Positions 18,151-29,460 of a DNA stretch of 64,000 nt are shown in pieces. The position numbers and the translations under genes are program-made. Numbering within the stretch: the stretch's first letter is position 1; the number at the start of each line of letters is the position of its first letter. This DNA is from Tubulanus polymorphus. Taxonomy: Eukaryota; Nemertea; Palaeonemertea; Tubulaniformes; Tubulanidae. Location of the stretch: NCBI RefSeq assembly GCF_964204645.1, contig NW_027437446.1, positions 1 through 64,000 on the forward strand, in the 5' to 3' direction. The notes under the pieces are model-generated. The model had not been told where the DNA came from and searched no databases. It saw nothing but the letters and a program-made list of their open reading frames with translations.

Positions 18151-20260
18151 AACATGTTACAATCCTATTCATAATCTCATTTTCTTTTAACTCTTCTCTT
18201 TTAAATTTTAAGTATTCATCTAAATTGCAGCCATAGACGACTGTATGAATTCCGTCATCTAATATATATCGTTTATCATCGAATGGGTTCAAACTAACCT
18301 TTTCTATTTCTTCAATTAACATTTCGTGGTACTCAGATCTTAAACATTTCATCTTATGTTTTCTAACTTCTTCATTGAATAAACAATTGATGTAATCTTT
18401 GAAATGAATATTTTTTTTTCAGCAACGCTCCTGGTTATTCCTTTTAACTTTTTAGCTTCATGAATTTTGGTTTTATAACTATACATTTTAGATCGAATTC
18501 CAATGAACTCCATCATTTCTTCGCCTCCTAATTCATCTTTGAATTTACCGGGCACCTTTTTATTATCATTGTTAAACAATTCATGACCTTTTGGATAGTT
18601 ACTAAAATCAAAATGATGTTTTAATGTTTTTAAATCATCTGTTATATTATTAGTTTTTATTTTTAATGTGTAAGAATCTGTATCAAAATATAAGATTTCT
18701 ATATGCTTTTCTCCAAAATGAGGTTGTAAAACGTTATAGTAAAATTCATACATTAATAATTTTGATATTTCTAAAACTGATGCTCCAACATAAATTGGTT
18801 TATTAACTTTCATAGAAGTTCTCCTCATTTTAACTGCAGCTAAATTTTCATCAAATATTCTGTAAACAATAAATTTAGGATATGTTTGTAAATGTCTTAT
18901 CCTTTTACCATTACTAACTAACTCAATATCATTTCTATTTCTAATATTCTCACAAGTCTTACCATAGAATGCATTATTCATTAGTCTGAAAAAAACTTTC
19001 TCAAAATCAGTTTTAGCTTTAGTTCTCTGTTTGGTGTTAAAATCTATATATTTTTCTAACCATTTAGATTGACTAAATGAAATATATCTATGTACTTTTT
19101 TAAGAATCATTCCTTGATTCAAATAGAATTTTAAAATTCTATAATGTACTACATAATTAAATTTATCTTCCTGAGTTACCATTAACTTTTCTGTATGAAT
19201 ATGATTTTCAGGTTCAATTCTTTTTTGATAATTTGATAATTCTTTATGTGTAACAGTTTTATGTTCGGGACAGTATCCTAGATTTCTAGATTTGAATTTA
19301 ATGTTTTCAGGGTATTCCAAGTCTACAACTAAAAAGTATCCAGTATCTGAATCATCTGCAATATCTAGAATTCTTTTCTTTCAATTAAATATATCGTTAT
19401 TTTCATACTGTAAAACTTCAGTTATTTCAAATACTCCATAAGGTTGTGGTTCCATCTTTGCCCAACCATATAGATTATTTGCATCTATAGATAATAACTT
19501 ATATCCAGGGTTATCATTTACATTGAAATATCTATCACCTAATATGCCTGAAACACCTCCTCTTATAGATTTTTCAAATAATAATAATTGATCTATATTT
19601 GTCAATAAATCCATTCTGTAAATTTTAAACCACAGTCCCAAGTTAAACCCGGGCTAGAATAACAATGGCAGGATCAATATTGAAATATTTTAGATTTACA
19701 TCTCTAAACCTTTCAAATATATCAGTTAATGATAATACATCTGATTTTAAATATAAATCTACTAATTGTCCATGATTTTTTATTTTGAAATGATTCAAAA
19801 TATTCAATGTTCTATTATAAACATCATCTTTAACATATTCGGATCTTAATTCATCACAAAATTGTTCTTTTGATAATTCAGTTATGTTAAAATCATTATG
19901 CGATTTATAAAATGAATATGGAATCACGCCATTATATCTCATTAATTGAAAATCATCATTATTTGGGTAATGTTGTTTTAATATTTTTAATTCATCATCA
20001 ATTTTGGTATTATCTAATGAAGTGCTTAAAAATCTATATGAATCTATAAATCTTAGACACCCGAATTGGAAAGATATATAATTTTCAGATGTTTTAGCTA
20101 AAATTTTAAATTCATAAGTTGGTATTTTATCTTTTAATCTATTTGAATTTAATCTTTCTATTTCATTATTGATTTCTTCTATTTAATGACATAGCTGTTT
20201 GATGAATAAATGAGCATCATAGCCTGATAAATTATGAAATATAACTGGAACAAAGTTAAT

Positions 20261-21531
20261 TTTTAGCATTGGTTGACGTCTATGACGTCATGCCAATGCT
20301 AGTAAAATGGATCGAAAATAGTAGTACGAAAAAATAGCACCGACTCTTCTCATTTTCATAGTAACTTCAAATTGTCACTCCGTTCCCGTAAAACATTAGA
20401 AACTGCTGAAAATGACTAAAAAATGTTTCAATTATTCCCCACAACATAGCGTCGCTAGATTTCTGATTTAATGGTCCAAAAAATTATTCGATCGCATTTT
20501 TCTCGTTCATTATCTGGTAGATGAGAGCGGGTTAAACAATCGCGTAGCGATATGTCAGCATTAACATTGGCAGTAAAGAATGGGGAACAGCCTCTTCTGA
20601 ATAGAAAAAAATAAAATTATGTACCTCTTACGGTAGCACCCTCTTACGCACTCGGCAGAGATTCGCTTTGTAATGCGCGCCGGGAAAAAATACCTTTTAT
20701 TATCTTTTCCATGCGTTAAACAACAGTGATTGAATTTACGCGTTGTTTGTCGTAAATTGCAATATTGCGATGGTTATTTGCCGCTGCTGTAGTTTTTTGG
20801 AATTGAATCGAGCGGCCTCGGTAGCTCAGTGAGATAAGGCGTGATGCTGTTGAATCCACTATCAATGCTGAGTGACAAGTGGGTTCGAGTCCTGCTGGCT
20901 GATAACAGTGTGCGGGCAACACTTCAAAGGCCGTGCCGTCGTGAGGTTAAATGAACAATCCAATAGGAATAGTCTTGGGAAACCAAGATGCAAACGACGT
21001 ACGTAAAGCCAAACAAACAAAAAGACAAACAAACAATCATCAGCCGGCCTCAGTGACACCAACGCCGGCAAATTCGACGTTTTGCATGCGTACATGCATC
21101 AGAGCTTGGAGCTCTAAGATCAGAGGGTCTTGCAATTGCATTCAGAAAAATCGTTCTGTTTTTGTTTTCATTATTCAGTGGGGCCTAACAGTTCATGCGT
21201 AAAAATGGGTTTTTGTATCCAAATCTTGATTGATATAAATATCTTGGCTGGGACATGATGGAAAACATCAGAATAAACTAGTTTCGTCTTTTTAACAGAA
21301 TCGCATTAATGTGGTTTAACAGTACAAATAGCCTAGGCTAAATCGTTCGGCAGAAAATAAATTCATTTTCAGGAATAAAATCGTACTAGACAAATAGACC
21401 TTTAAGTCTGTGGTCCTCCCAATCAACATCGTCATATAGAAGATTTGCCGGCAGATGTAAAACATTATAACCACTTAATACCACAGTATAATCTACCAGT
21501 GCTTCAAAGCCCATGGGCCTCTTGTTTTAGC
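20261..21531. mobile_element. 1.26 kb insertion in polymerase copy 2 with 7-bp target duplication
   Basis: Polymerase similarity stops at 20267 and resumes at 21525. TTTTAGC is present at both sides (20261-20267 and 21525-21531), consistent with a target-site duplication around a 1,257-bp insert. Its left edge folds as a hairpin (20265-20300: AGCATTGG, TTGACGTC, TAT, GACGTCAT, GCCAATGCT) containing a TGACGTCA palindrome. No long inverted terminal repeat, transposase or reverse transcriptase is seen. It contains a SINE-like unit. Composition is much less AT-rich than the surrounding element. Probably a non-autonomous host transposon. Confidence 0.7.
20811..21040 (+). repeat. tRNA-derived SINE-like unit
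   Basis: An RNA polymerase III internal promoter is visible: A box TAGCTCAGTGAGA (20822-20834) and B box GGTTCGAGTCC (20882-20892), a perfect B box. The head does not close as a tRNA acceptor stem. A non-tRNA body (GCCGTGCCGTCGTGAGGTTA and on) and an AAACAAACAAAAAG-type tail to about 21035 follow. This is a SINE layout, not a functional tRNA gene. Confidence 0.6.
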
Positions 21532-23221
21532 TTATAAGTTACAATTTTCATGTGCTGCACCTCTAAAATTTCCATTAAAATGATCACGATTATTAACTTT
21601 TTTATCTTTAAAATTGAATATCTTTTCACAATAATAACATTTATCTGGAAACCCAAATTCTTCTTTATCTTCTTCTGTAATTATGATTTCTTTATTTGTA
21701 TCCAATAGTTTACTAAACTTCATTTCATATTCAATTAATAAGTCACAAAAATGATTGATAACATTCTCATTTCTACAATCATAATATTCACTTTTAATTA
21801 GTTCTGGATAATCAGATTTAATATACAACCCGAAAGCTGCAGCTGATTGATGAATCTTTTTAATAGTATTTGTTATTAGAGGAACTGAACAATCAATTAC
21901 ATCATTAGAATTTAATTTCTTTCTTTTATAATATATTTCTTTTCTATCTTGATCAGTTAATTCCTTATTTAGTGATTCAAAATCTCCATATATTACAAAT
22001 GGCACCTTATTCTTGTAATCGTATTTTTTGAATTCTAATATTTTATCCTTTTCATTTGGTAAAACTATTTTACAATAATGATGATTATCACATAATTGTT
22101 TATGATTTAATGATGGACTCTCAGTTCTGAATTTAGTTATATATTTTCTACATAGATATATTTTATTATCAAAATCATTTTCTGATTTGAAAAATAAATC
22201 AATTCTTTTAATCCACATATAATGATTCTCATAATATAATATATCTATAACACCTTATGTATAATGTTTAATATTATTACCTTTTGTTTTTGGTAATTTG
22301 ATTAAATCAAATACATTTATCTTTAAATCATAATCTCTTTCTATTTTTGGGATATTTTTAATTCTAACAGGGTAACTGTCTATCTTATAATTACTTTCAA
22401 ATTGTTTATAATTTGGTAATCTAAAACTATGTTGTTTATAATCTTCAACTGGTTGTAAGCAACTAATTATTGACCATAGAAAACATTTATCATCTTCATT
22501 TTGTACATTTATAACAGCATTAGTTTTAAATAGTAATTTGATATAAACTTGATCCATTTATACTATCATCTTTATAATATGATAAATTATTTTCATCATT
22601 TGGTTTTGATTTAGTTATTTCATTTAATCTATCATCTATATGCTGTTTAGATATGATATGTTGTGAATGGGAATTTATATTATATATTGGTTTTTCCTCA
22701 AATTTTATAAATTTAACTGATATGCTAATTTTAGGATATTCAACATCAGTAATTATTTTTAAAATACTTTTCATATTTTCTAAATGTTTTTTATTTTCTT
22801 ATGTTTTACCTTTATAAAACTCGATAGCAGCTGGGCCAATGTCACTTTTAAATGCTTCAGTTATTTCTATTTCTTTTTTATTATCTTATGATTAAATATA
22901 ATTTCTAACTCCTTCCATGTATGGTCTTTTATTTTTTAATTTATCTTTTATTCTTTTAATTGTCTTCTGTTTGTTATCATTATATTTATCAAAATAATCT
23001 TCACCTAAGATATCATTATTAATATTTCTAATATGATTTTTAGATTTTAAATGTTCTTTATAATATCTTTTATCACTGAATGATTGGTTACATGTATCAC
23101 ATTTATATATTTCTTTTTCATTCTTTAATTCATCTAACTTAGTTTCTAATATATCATCTTTATATTTTAACTTTAATTTGCTTCGATTTTAATATCAAAT
23201 GTTTTATTTAAATTGATTTTT

Positions 23222-23564
23222 TTATACAAAATCTATGTCTTGGTGCCCTTTTTTTCACTCTTACCTTTGTATATGAAATAGAAATCACCAGAACATAATT
23301 CTTCTAAATCTTCACTTGATAACCTATGAAATCTATCTGGTAAATATGTTCTGAATTTGTATTTATTTCCTTTTAACCCTTCATATTCTAAGTGAATAAC
23401 TAATTTATCTCCATATTTGTTAGTAACTGTGTCAATATTTGTAATTAAATATTTCTTATGAATTGTTAAGTCTGTTTACTTTTTAAAATTATAATCTACT
23501 GATTTGACATTTGTAGTATCTTTAATTCTATTTAAGAATTCACTGTGTATTGTTTACTCTCCAT
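23222..23564 (-). pseudogene. Short conserved Polinton protein (element 2 copy), decayed
   Basis: Matches the 13254-13607 gene: ATG at 23564 (MESKQ), an early frameshift near 23540, an in-frame stop near 23477, then an intact tract with VTNKYGDKLVIHLE and FRTYLPDRFHRLSSEDLEEL, and a final frameshift near 23235. It keeps GAA where copy 1 has a stop. Unlike copy 1 it lies upstream of a polymerase, next to the element terminus. Confidence 0.75.
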
Positions 23565-23593
23565 TTTAATAACATATTTTTTATTAAAATTGA
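23565..23593 (-). promoter_or_regulatory. Replication-type upstream block before element 2 short gene
   Basis: Sense: AATCAATTTTAATAAAAAAT, then ATGTTATTAAA, then ATGGAG. Its outer flank (TTTTAGAAGTT) matches the flank of the element 1 polymerase rather than that of the element 1 short gene. Confidence 0.55.
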
Positions 23594-23607
23594 TTTTAGA
23601 AGTTATT

Positions 23608-23689
23608 CATATATCTATGTACAAGAGGTACGAGTAAGAATCCAAGAATTCTTACTTTCTTACTCGTACCTCTCGTACTTAGATATATG
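23608..23689. repeat. Palindrome 1 of element 2 terminus
   Basis: Two 41-bp arms meet at 23648/23649 with no loop. The left arm starts CATATATCTATGTACAAGAG and the right arm ends ACCTCTCGTACTTAGATATATG; about five mismatches. GGTACGAGTAAGAA and its complement form the most regular part. Confidence 0.85.
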
Positions 23690-23730
23690 TTATTCATTTA
23701 TATGTTATTCATTTATCTGAATATTATTAG

Positions 23731-23855
23731 AGTAATTGGGAATAAGTTGTTTCAAGTCAAAGGTTGAGGGCGAGTGAGTAGAAAAATGTATTTCCTTTTT
23801 TTATATGAGCTCGACCTCTCGACCTTTGGCTTGAAACAAATTATTCCCAATTACT
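23731..23855. repeat. Palindrome 2: terminus of element 2
   Basis: The left arm (23731-23774) begins AGTAATTGGGAATAAGTTGT; the right arm (23810-23855) is the 46-bp end motif and ends ATTATTCCCAATTACT. The loop is about 35 nt. The unit is bounded by AG and CT, the terminal dinucleotides of Polintons. The satellite starts at the next base. Confidence 0.8.
23810..23855 (+). repeat. 46-bp end motif, terminal copy of element 2
   Basis: CTCGACCTCTCGACCTTTGG, then CTTGAAACAAATTATTCCCA, then ATTACT. It aligns without gaps to 18040-18085. Confidence 0.7.
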
Positions 23856-25869
23856 GAAAAGCACATTTCGACTCGAAAACGTCGTTCAGCGCGAGTTTTC
23901 TCATCAAATTCTCCCCGTATCGGAAAAACGAAAATGTCGATGCGCAAAAGCGCTCAAATCGAAGGAAAAAGCACAATTCGACCCGAAAACGTCGTTCAGC
24001 GCGAGAAAAGACGTTTTCTCATCAAATTCTCCCGTATCGGAAAAACGAAAATGTCAATGCGAAAAGCGCTCAAATCGACGGGAAAAGCACATTTCGACCC
24101 GAAAACGTCGTTCAGCGCGAGAAAAGAAGTTTTCTCATCAAATTCTCCCCGTATCGGAAAAACGAAAATGTCGATGCGCAAAAGCGCTCAAATCGACGGG
24201 AAAAGTACATTTCGACCCGAAAACGTCGTTCAGCGCGAGAAAATACGTTTTCTCATCAAATTCTCCCCGTATCCGAAAAACGAAAATGTCGAGGCGCAAA
24301 AGCGCTCAAATCGACGGGAAAAGCACATTTCGACCCGAAAACTTCGTTCAGCGCGAGAAAAGACGTTTTCTCATCAAATTCTCCCCTTATCAGAAAAAAT
24401 GAAATTGTCGATGCGCGAAAGCGCTCAAATCGACGGGAAAAGCACATTTCGACCCGAAAACGTCGTTCAGCGCGAGAAAAGAGTTTTCTCATCAAATTCT
24501 CCCCGTATCGGAAAAACGAAAATGTCGATGCGCAAAAGCGCTCAAATCGACGGGAAAAGCACATTTCGACCCGAAAACTTCGTTCAGCGCGAGAAAAGAA
24601 GTTTTCTCATCAAATTCTCCCCGTATCGGAAAAACGAAAATGTCGATGCGCAAAAGCGCTTTAATCGACGGGAAAAGTACATTTCGACCCGAAAACGTCG
24701 TTCAGCGCGAGAAAATACGTTTTCTCATCAAATTCTCCCCGTATCGGAAAAACGAAAATGTCGATGCGCAAAAGCGCTCAAATCGACGGGAAAAGCACAT
24801 TTCGACCCGAAAACTTCGTTCAGCGCGAGAAAAGAAGTTTTCTCATCAAATTCTCCCCGTATCGGAAAAACGAAAATGTCGATGCGCAAAAGCGCTCAAA
24901 TCGACGGGAAAAGCACATTTCGACCCGAAAACTTCGTTCAGCGCGAGAAAAGACGTTTTCTCATCAAATTCTCCCCGTATCGGAAAAACGAAAATGTCGA
25001 TGCGCAAAAGCGCTCAAATCGACGGGAAAAGTACATTTCGACCCGAAAACGTCGTTCAGCGCGAGAAAAGACGTTTTCTCATCAAATTCTCCCCGTATCG
25101 GAAAAACGAAAATGTCGATGCGCAAAAGCGCTCAAATCGACGGGAAAAGCACATTTCGACCCGAAAACTTCGTTCAGCGCGAGAAAAGAAGTTTTCTCAT
25201 CAAATTCTCCCCGTATCGGAAAAACGAAAATGTCGATGCGCAAAAGCGCTCAAATCGACGGGAAAAGCACATTTCGACCCGAAAACTTCGTTCAGCGCGA
25301 GAAAAGAAGTTTTCTCATCAAATTCTCCCCGTATCGGAAAAACGAAAATGTCGATGCGCAAAAGCGCTCAAATCGACGGGAAAAGTACATTTCGACCCGA
25401 AAACGTCGTTCAGCGCGAGAAAAGACGTTTTCTCATCAAATTCTCCCCGTATCGGAAAAACGAAAATGTCGATGCGCAAAAGCGCTCAAATCGACGGGAA
25501 AAGCACATTTCGACCCGAAAACTTCGTTCAGCGCGAGAAAAGACGTTTTCTCATCAAATTCTCCCCGTATCGGAAAAACGAAAATGTCGATGCGCAAAAG
25601 CGCTCAAATCGACGGGAAAAGTACATTTCGACCCGAAAACGTCGTTCAGCGCGAGAAAAGACGTTTTCTCATCAAATTCTCCCCGTATCGGAAAAACGAA
25701 AATGTCGATGCGCGAAAGCGCTCAAATCGACGGGAAAAGTACATTTCGACCCGAAAACGTCGTTCAGCGCGAGAAAAGACGTTTTCTCATCAAATTCTCC
25801 CCGTATCGGAAAAACGAAAATGTCGATGCGCGAAAGCGCTCAAATCGACGGGAAAAGTACATTTCGACA

Positions 25870-28800
25870 CGAAAACGTCGTTCAGCGCGAGAAAAGACGT
25901 TTTCTCATCAAATTCTCCCCGTATCGGAAAAACGAAAATGTCGATGCGCAAAAGCGCTCAAATCGACGGGAAAAAGACCATTTCGACCCGAAAACTTCGT
26001 TCAGCGCGAGAAAAGACGTTTTCTCATCAAATTCTCCCCGTATCGGAAAAACGAAAATGTCGATGCGCAAAAGCTCTCAAATCGACGGGAAAAGCACATT
26101 TCGACCCGAAAACGTCGTTCAGCGCGAGAAAAGACGTTTTCTCATCAAATTCTCCCCGTATCGGAAAAACGAAAATGTCGATGCGCGAAAGCGCTCAAAT
26201 CGACGGGAAAAGCACATTTCGACCCGAAAACGTCGTTCAGCGCGAGAAAAGACGTTTTCTCATCAAATTCTCCCCTTATCAGAAAAAATGAAATTGTCGA
26301 TGCGCGAAAGCGCTCAAATCGACGGGAAAAGCACATTTCGACCCGAAAACGTCGTTCAGCGCGAGAAAAGACGTTTTCTCATCAAATTCTCCCCGTATCG
26401 GAAAAACGAAAATGTCGATGCGCAATAACGCTCAAATCGACGGGAAAAGTACATTTCGACCCGAAAACGTCGTTCAGCGCGAGAAAAGAAGTTTTCTCAT
26501 CAAATTCTCCCCGTATCGGAAAAACGAAAATGTCGATGCGCAAAAGCGCTCAAATCGACGGGAAAAGTACATTTCGACCCGAAAACGTCGTTCAGCGCGA
26601 GAAAATACGTTTTCTCATCAAATTCTCCCCGTATCCGAAAAACGAAAATGTCGAGGCGCAAAAGCGCTCAAATCGACGGGAAAAGCACATTTCGACCCGA
26701 AAACGTCGTTCAGCGCGAGAAAAGAAGTTTTCTCATCAAATTCTCCCCGTATCGGAAAAACGAAAATGTCGATGCGCAAAAGCGCTCAAATCGACGGGAA
26801 AAGTACATTTCGACCCGAAAACGTCGTTCAGCGCGAGAAAATACGTTTTCTCATCAAATTCTCCCCGTATCCGAAAAACGAAAATGTCGAGGCGCAAAAG
26901 CGCTCAAATCGACGGGAAAAGCACATTTCGACCCGAAAACTTCGTTCAGCGCGAGAAAAGACGTTTTCTCATCAAATTCTCCCCTTATCAGAAAAAATGA
27001 AATTGTCGATGCGCGAAAGCGCTCAAATCGACGGGAAAAGCACATTTCGACCCGAAAACGTCGTTCAGCGCGAGAAAAGAGTTTTCTCATCAAATTCTCC
27101 CCGTATCGGAAAAACGAAAATGTCGATGCGCAAAAGCGCTCAAATCGACGGGAAAAGCACATTTCGACCCGAAAACTTCGTTCAGCGCGAGAAAAGAAGT
27201 TTTCTCATCAAATTCTCCCCGTATCGGAAAAACGAAAATGTCGATGCGCAAAAGCGCTCAAATCGACGGGAAAAGTACATTTCGACCCGAAAACGTCGTT
27301 CAGCGCGAGAAAATACGTTTTCTCATCAAATTCTCCCCGTATCGGAAAAACGAAAATGTCGATGCGCAAAAGCGCTCAAATCGACGGGAAAAGCACATTT
27401 CGACCCGAAAACTTCGTTCAGTGCGAGAAAAGAAGTTTTCTCATCAAATTCTCCCCGTATCGGAAAAACGAAAATGTCGATGCGCAAAAGCGCTCAAATC
27501 GACGGGAAAAGCACATTTCGACCCGAAAACTTCGTTCAGCGCGAGAAAAGAAGTTTTCTCATCAAATTCTCCCCGTATCGGAAAAACGAAAATGTCGATG
27601 CGCAAAAGCGCTCAAATCGACGGGAAAAGTACATTTCGACCCGAAAACGTCGTTCAGCGCGAGAAAAGACGTTTTCTCATCAAATTCTCCCCGTATCGGA
27701 AAAACGAAAATGTCGATGCGCAAAAGCGCTCAAATCGACGGGAAAAAGACCATTTCGACCCGAAAACTTCGTTCAGCGCGAGAAAAGACGTTTTCTCATC
27801 AAATTCTCCCCGTATCGGAAAAACGAAAATGTCGATGCGCAAAAGCTCTCAAATCGACGGGAAAAGCACATTTCGACCCGAAAACGTCGTTCAGCGCGAG
27901 AAAAGACGTTTTCTCATCAAATTCTCCCCGTATCGGAAAAACGAAAATGTCGATGCGCGAAAGCGCTCAAATCGACGGGAAAAGCACATTTCCACCCGAA
28001 AACGTCGTTCAGCGCGAGAAAAGACGTTTTCTCATCAAATTCTCCCCTTATCAGAAAAAATGAAATTGTCGATGCGCGAAAGCGCTCAAATCGACGGGAA
28101 AAGCACATTTCGACCCGAAAACGTCGTTCAGCGCGAGAAAAGACGTTTTCTCATCAAATTCTCCCCGTATCGGAAAAACGAAAATGTCGATGCGCAATAG
28201 CGCTCAAATCGACGGGAAAAGTACATTTCGACCCGAAAACGTCGTTCAGCGCGAGAAAAGAAGTTTTCTCATCAAATTCTCCCCGTATCGGAAAAACGAA
28301 AATGTCGATGCGCAAAAGCGCTCAAATCGACGGGAAAAGTACATTTCGACCCGAAAACGTCGTTCAGCGCGAGAAAATACGTTTTCTCATCAAATTCTCC
28401 CCGTATCCGAAAAACGAAAATGTCGAGGCGCAAAAGCGCTCAAATCGACGGGAAAAGCACATTTCGACCCGAAAACTTCGTTCAGCGCGAGAAAATACGT
28501 TTTCTCATCAAATTCTCCCCTTATCAGAAAAAATGAAATTGTCGATGCGCGAAAGCGCTCAAATCGACGGGAAAAGCACATTTCGACCCGAAAACGTCGT
28601 TCAGCGCGAGAAAAGAGTTTTCTCATCAAATTCTCCCCGTATCGGAAAAACGAAAATGTCGATGCGCAAAAGCGCTCAAATCGACGGGAAAAGCACATTT
28701 CGACCCGAAAACTTCGTTCAGCGCGAGAAAAGAAGTTTTCTCATCAAATTCTCCCCGTATCGGAAAAACGAAAATGTCGATGCGCAAAAGCGCTCAAATC

Positions 28801-29200
28801 GACGGGAAAAGTACATTTCGACCCGAAAACGTCGTTCAGCGCGAGAAAATACGTTTTCTCATCAAATTCTCCCCGTATCGGAAAAACGAAAATGTCGATG
28901 CGCAAAAGCGCTCAAATCGACGGGAAAAGCACATTTCGACCCGAAAACTTCGTTCAGTGCGAGAAAAGAAGTTTTCTCATCAAATTCTCCCCGTATCGGA
29001 AAAACGAAAATGTCGATGCGCAAAAGCGCTCAAATCGACGGGAAAAGCACATTTCGACCCGAAAACTTCGTTCAGCGCGAGAAAAGAAGTTTTCTCATCA
29101 AATTCTCCCCGTATCGGAAAAACGAAAATGTCGATGCGCAAAAGCGCTCAAATCGACGGGAAAAGTACATTTCGACCCGAAAACGTCGTTCAGCGCGAGA
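25870..29200 (+). repeat. Higher-order duplication in the satellite, ~1.77 kb
   Basis: A run of about 15 monomers at 25870-27641 recurs from 27642. The marker GGAAAAAGACCATTTCG is at about 25970 and 27742 (offset 1,772), and TTCGTTCAGTGCGAG is at about 27419 and 28955 (offset 1,536). The difference between offsets, 236 bp, is exactly two monomers, so one copy gained or lost two monomers. Confidence 0.7.
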
Positions 29201-29460
29201 AAAGACGTTTTCTCATCAAATTCTCCCCGTATCGGAAAAACGAAAATGTCGATGCGCAAAAGCGCTCAAATCGACGGGAAAAGCACATTTCGACCCGAAA
29301 ACTTCGTTCAGCGCGAGAAAAGACGTTTTCTCATCAAATTCTCCCCGTATCGGAAAAACGAAAATGTCGATGCGCAAAAGCTCTCAAATCGACGGGAAAA
29401 GTACATTTCGACCCGAAAACGTCGTTCAGCGCGAGAAAAGACGTTTTCTCATCAAATTCT

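Larger units (their letters stand above)
18149..23187 (-). pseudogene. POLB: Decayed second DNA polymerase (element 2), split by an insertion
   Basis: A diverged copy of the 13638-17671 gene in the same orientation. Fragments: zinc-finger region about 22870-23187, 22526-22774, 22255-22557, 21532-22218 (Exo I YGDFES), about 19943-20260, 19643-19942, 19381-19641 (motif A IDANNLYGW), 18349-19320 (motif B NNAFYGK, motif C YFDTDSY) and 18149-18352. The start codon is changed to ATC (23185-23187), the first zinc finger is deleted, about 40 codons are missing near 22620, and several stops and shifts are present. A 1.26 kb insertion at 20268-21524 interrupts it just after the endonuclease VII-like module. 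Its sequence is useful for showing which element 1 lesions are recent. Confidence 0.9.

Noticed and set aside
20811-20900. Functional tRNA gene
   Set aside because: A and B boxes are present but the ends do not pair as an acceptor stem, and the A-to-B spacing and downstream tail fit a SINE.
20716-21202. Three overlapping frames of 68-83 codons inside the insertion
   Set aside because: They lie on both strands over the SINE-like unit, with no recognisable protein features.
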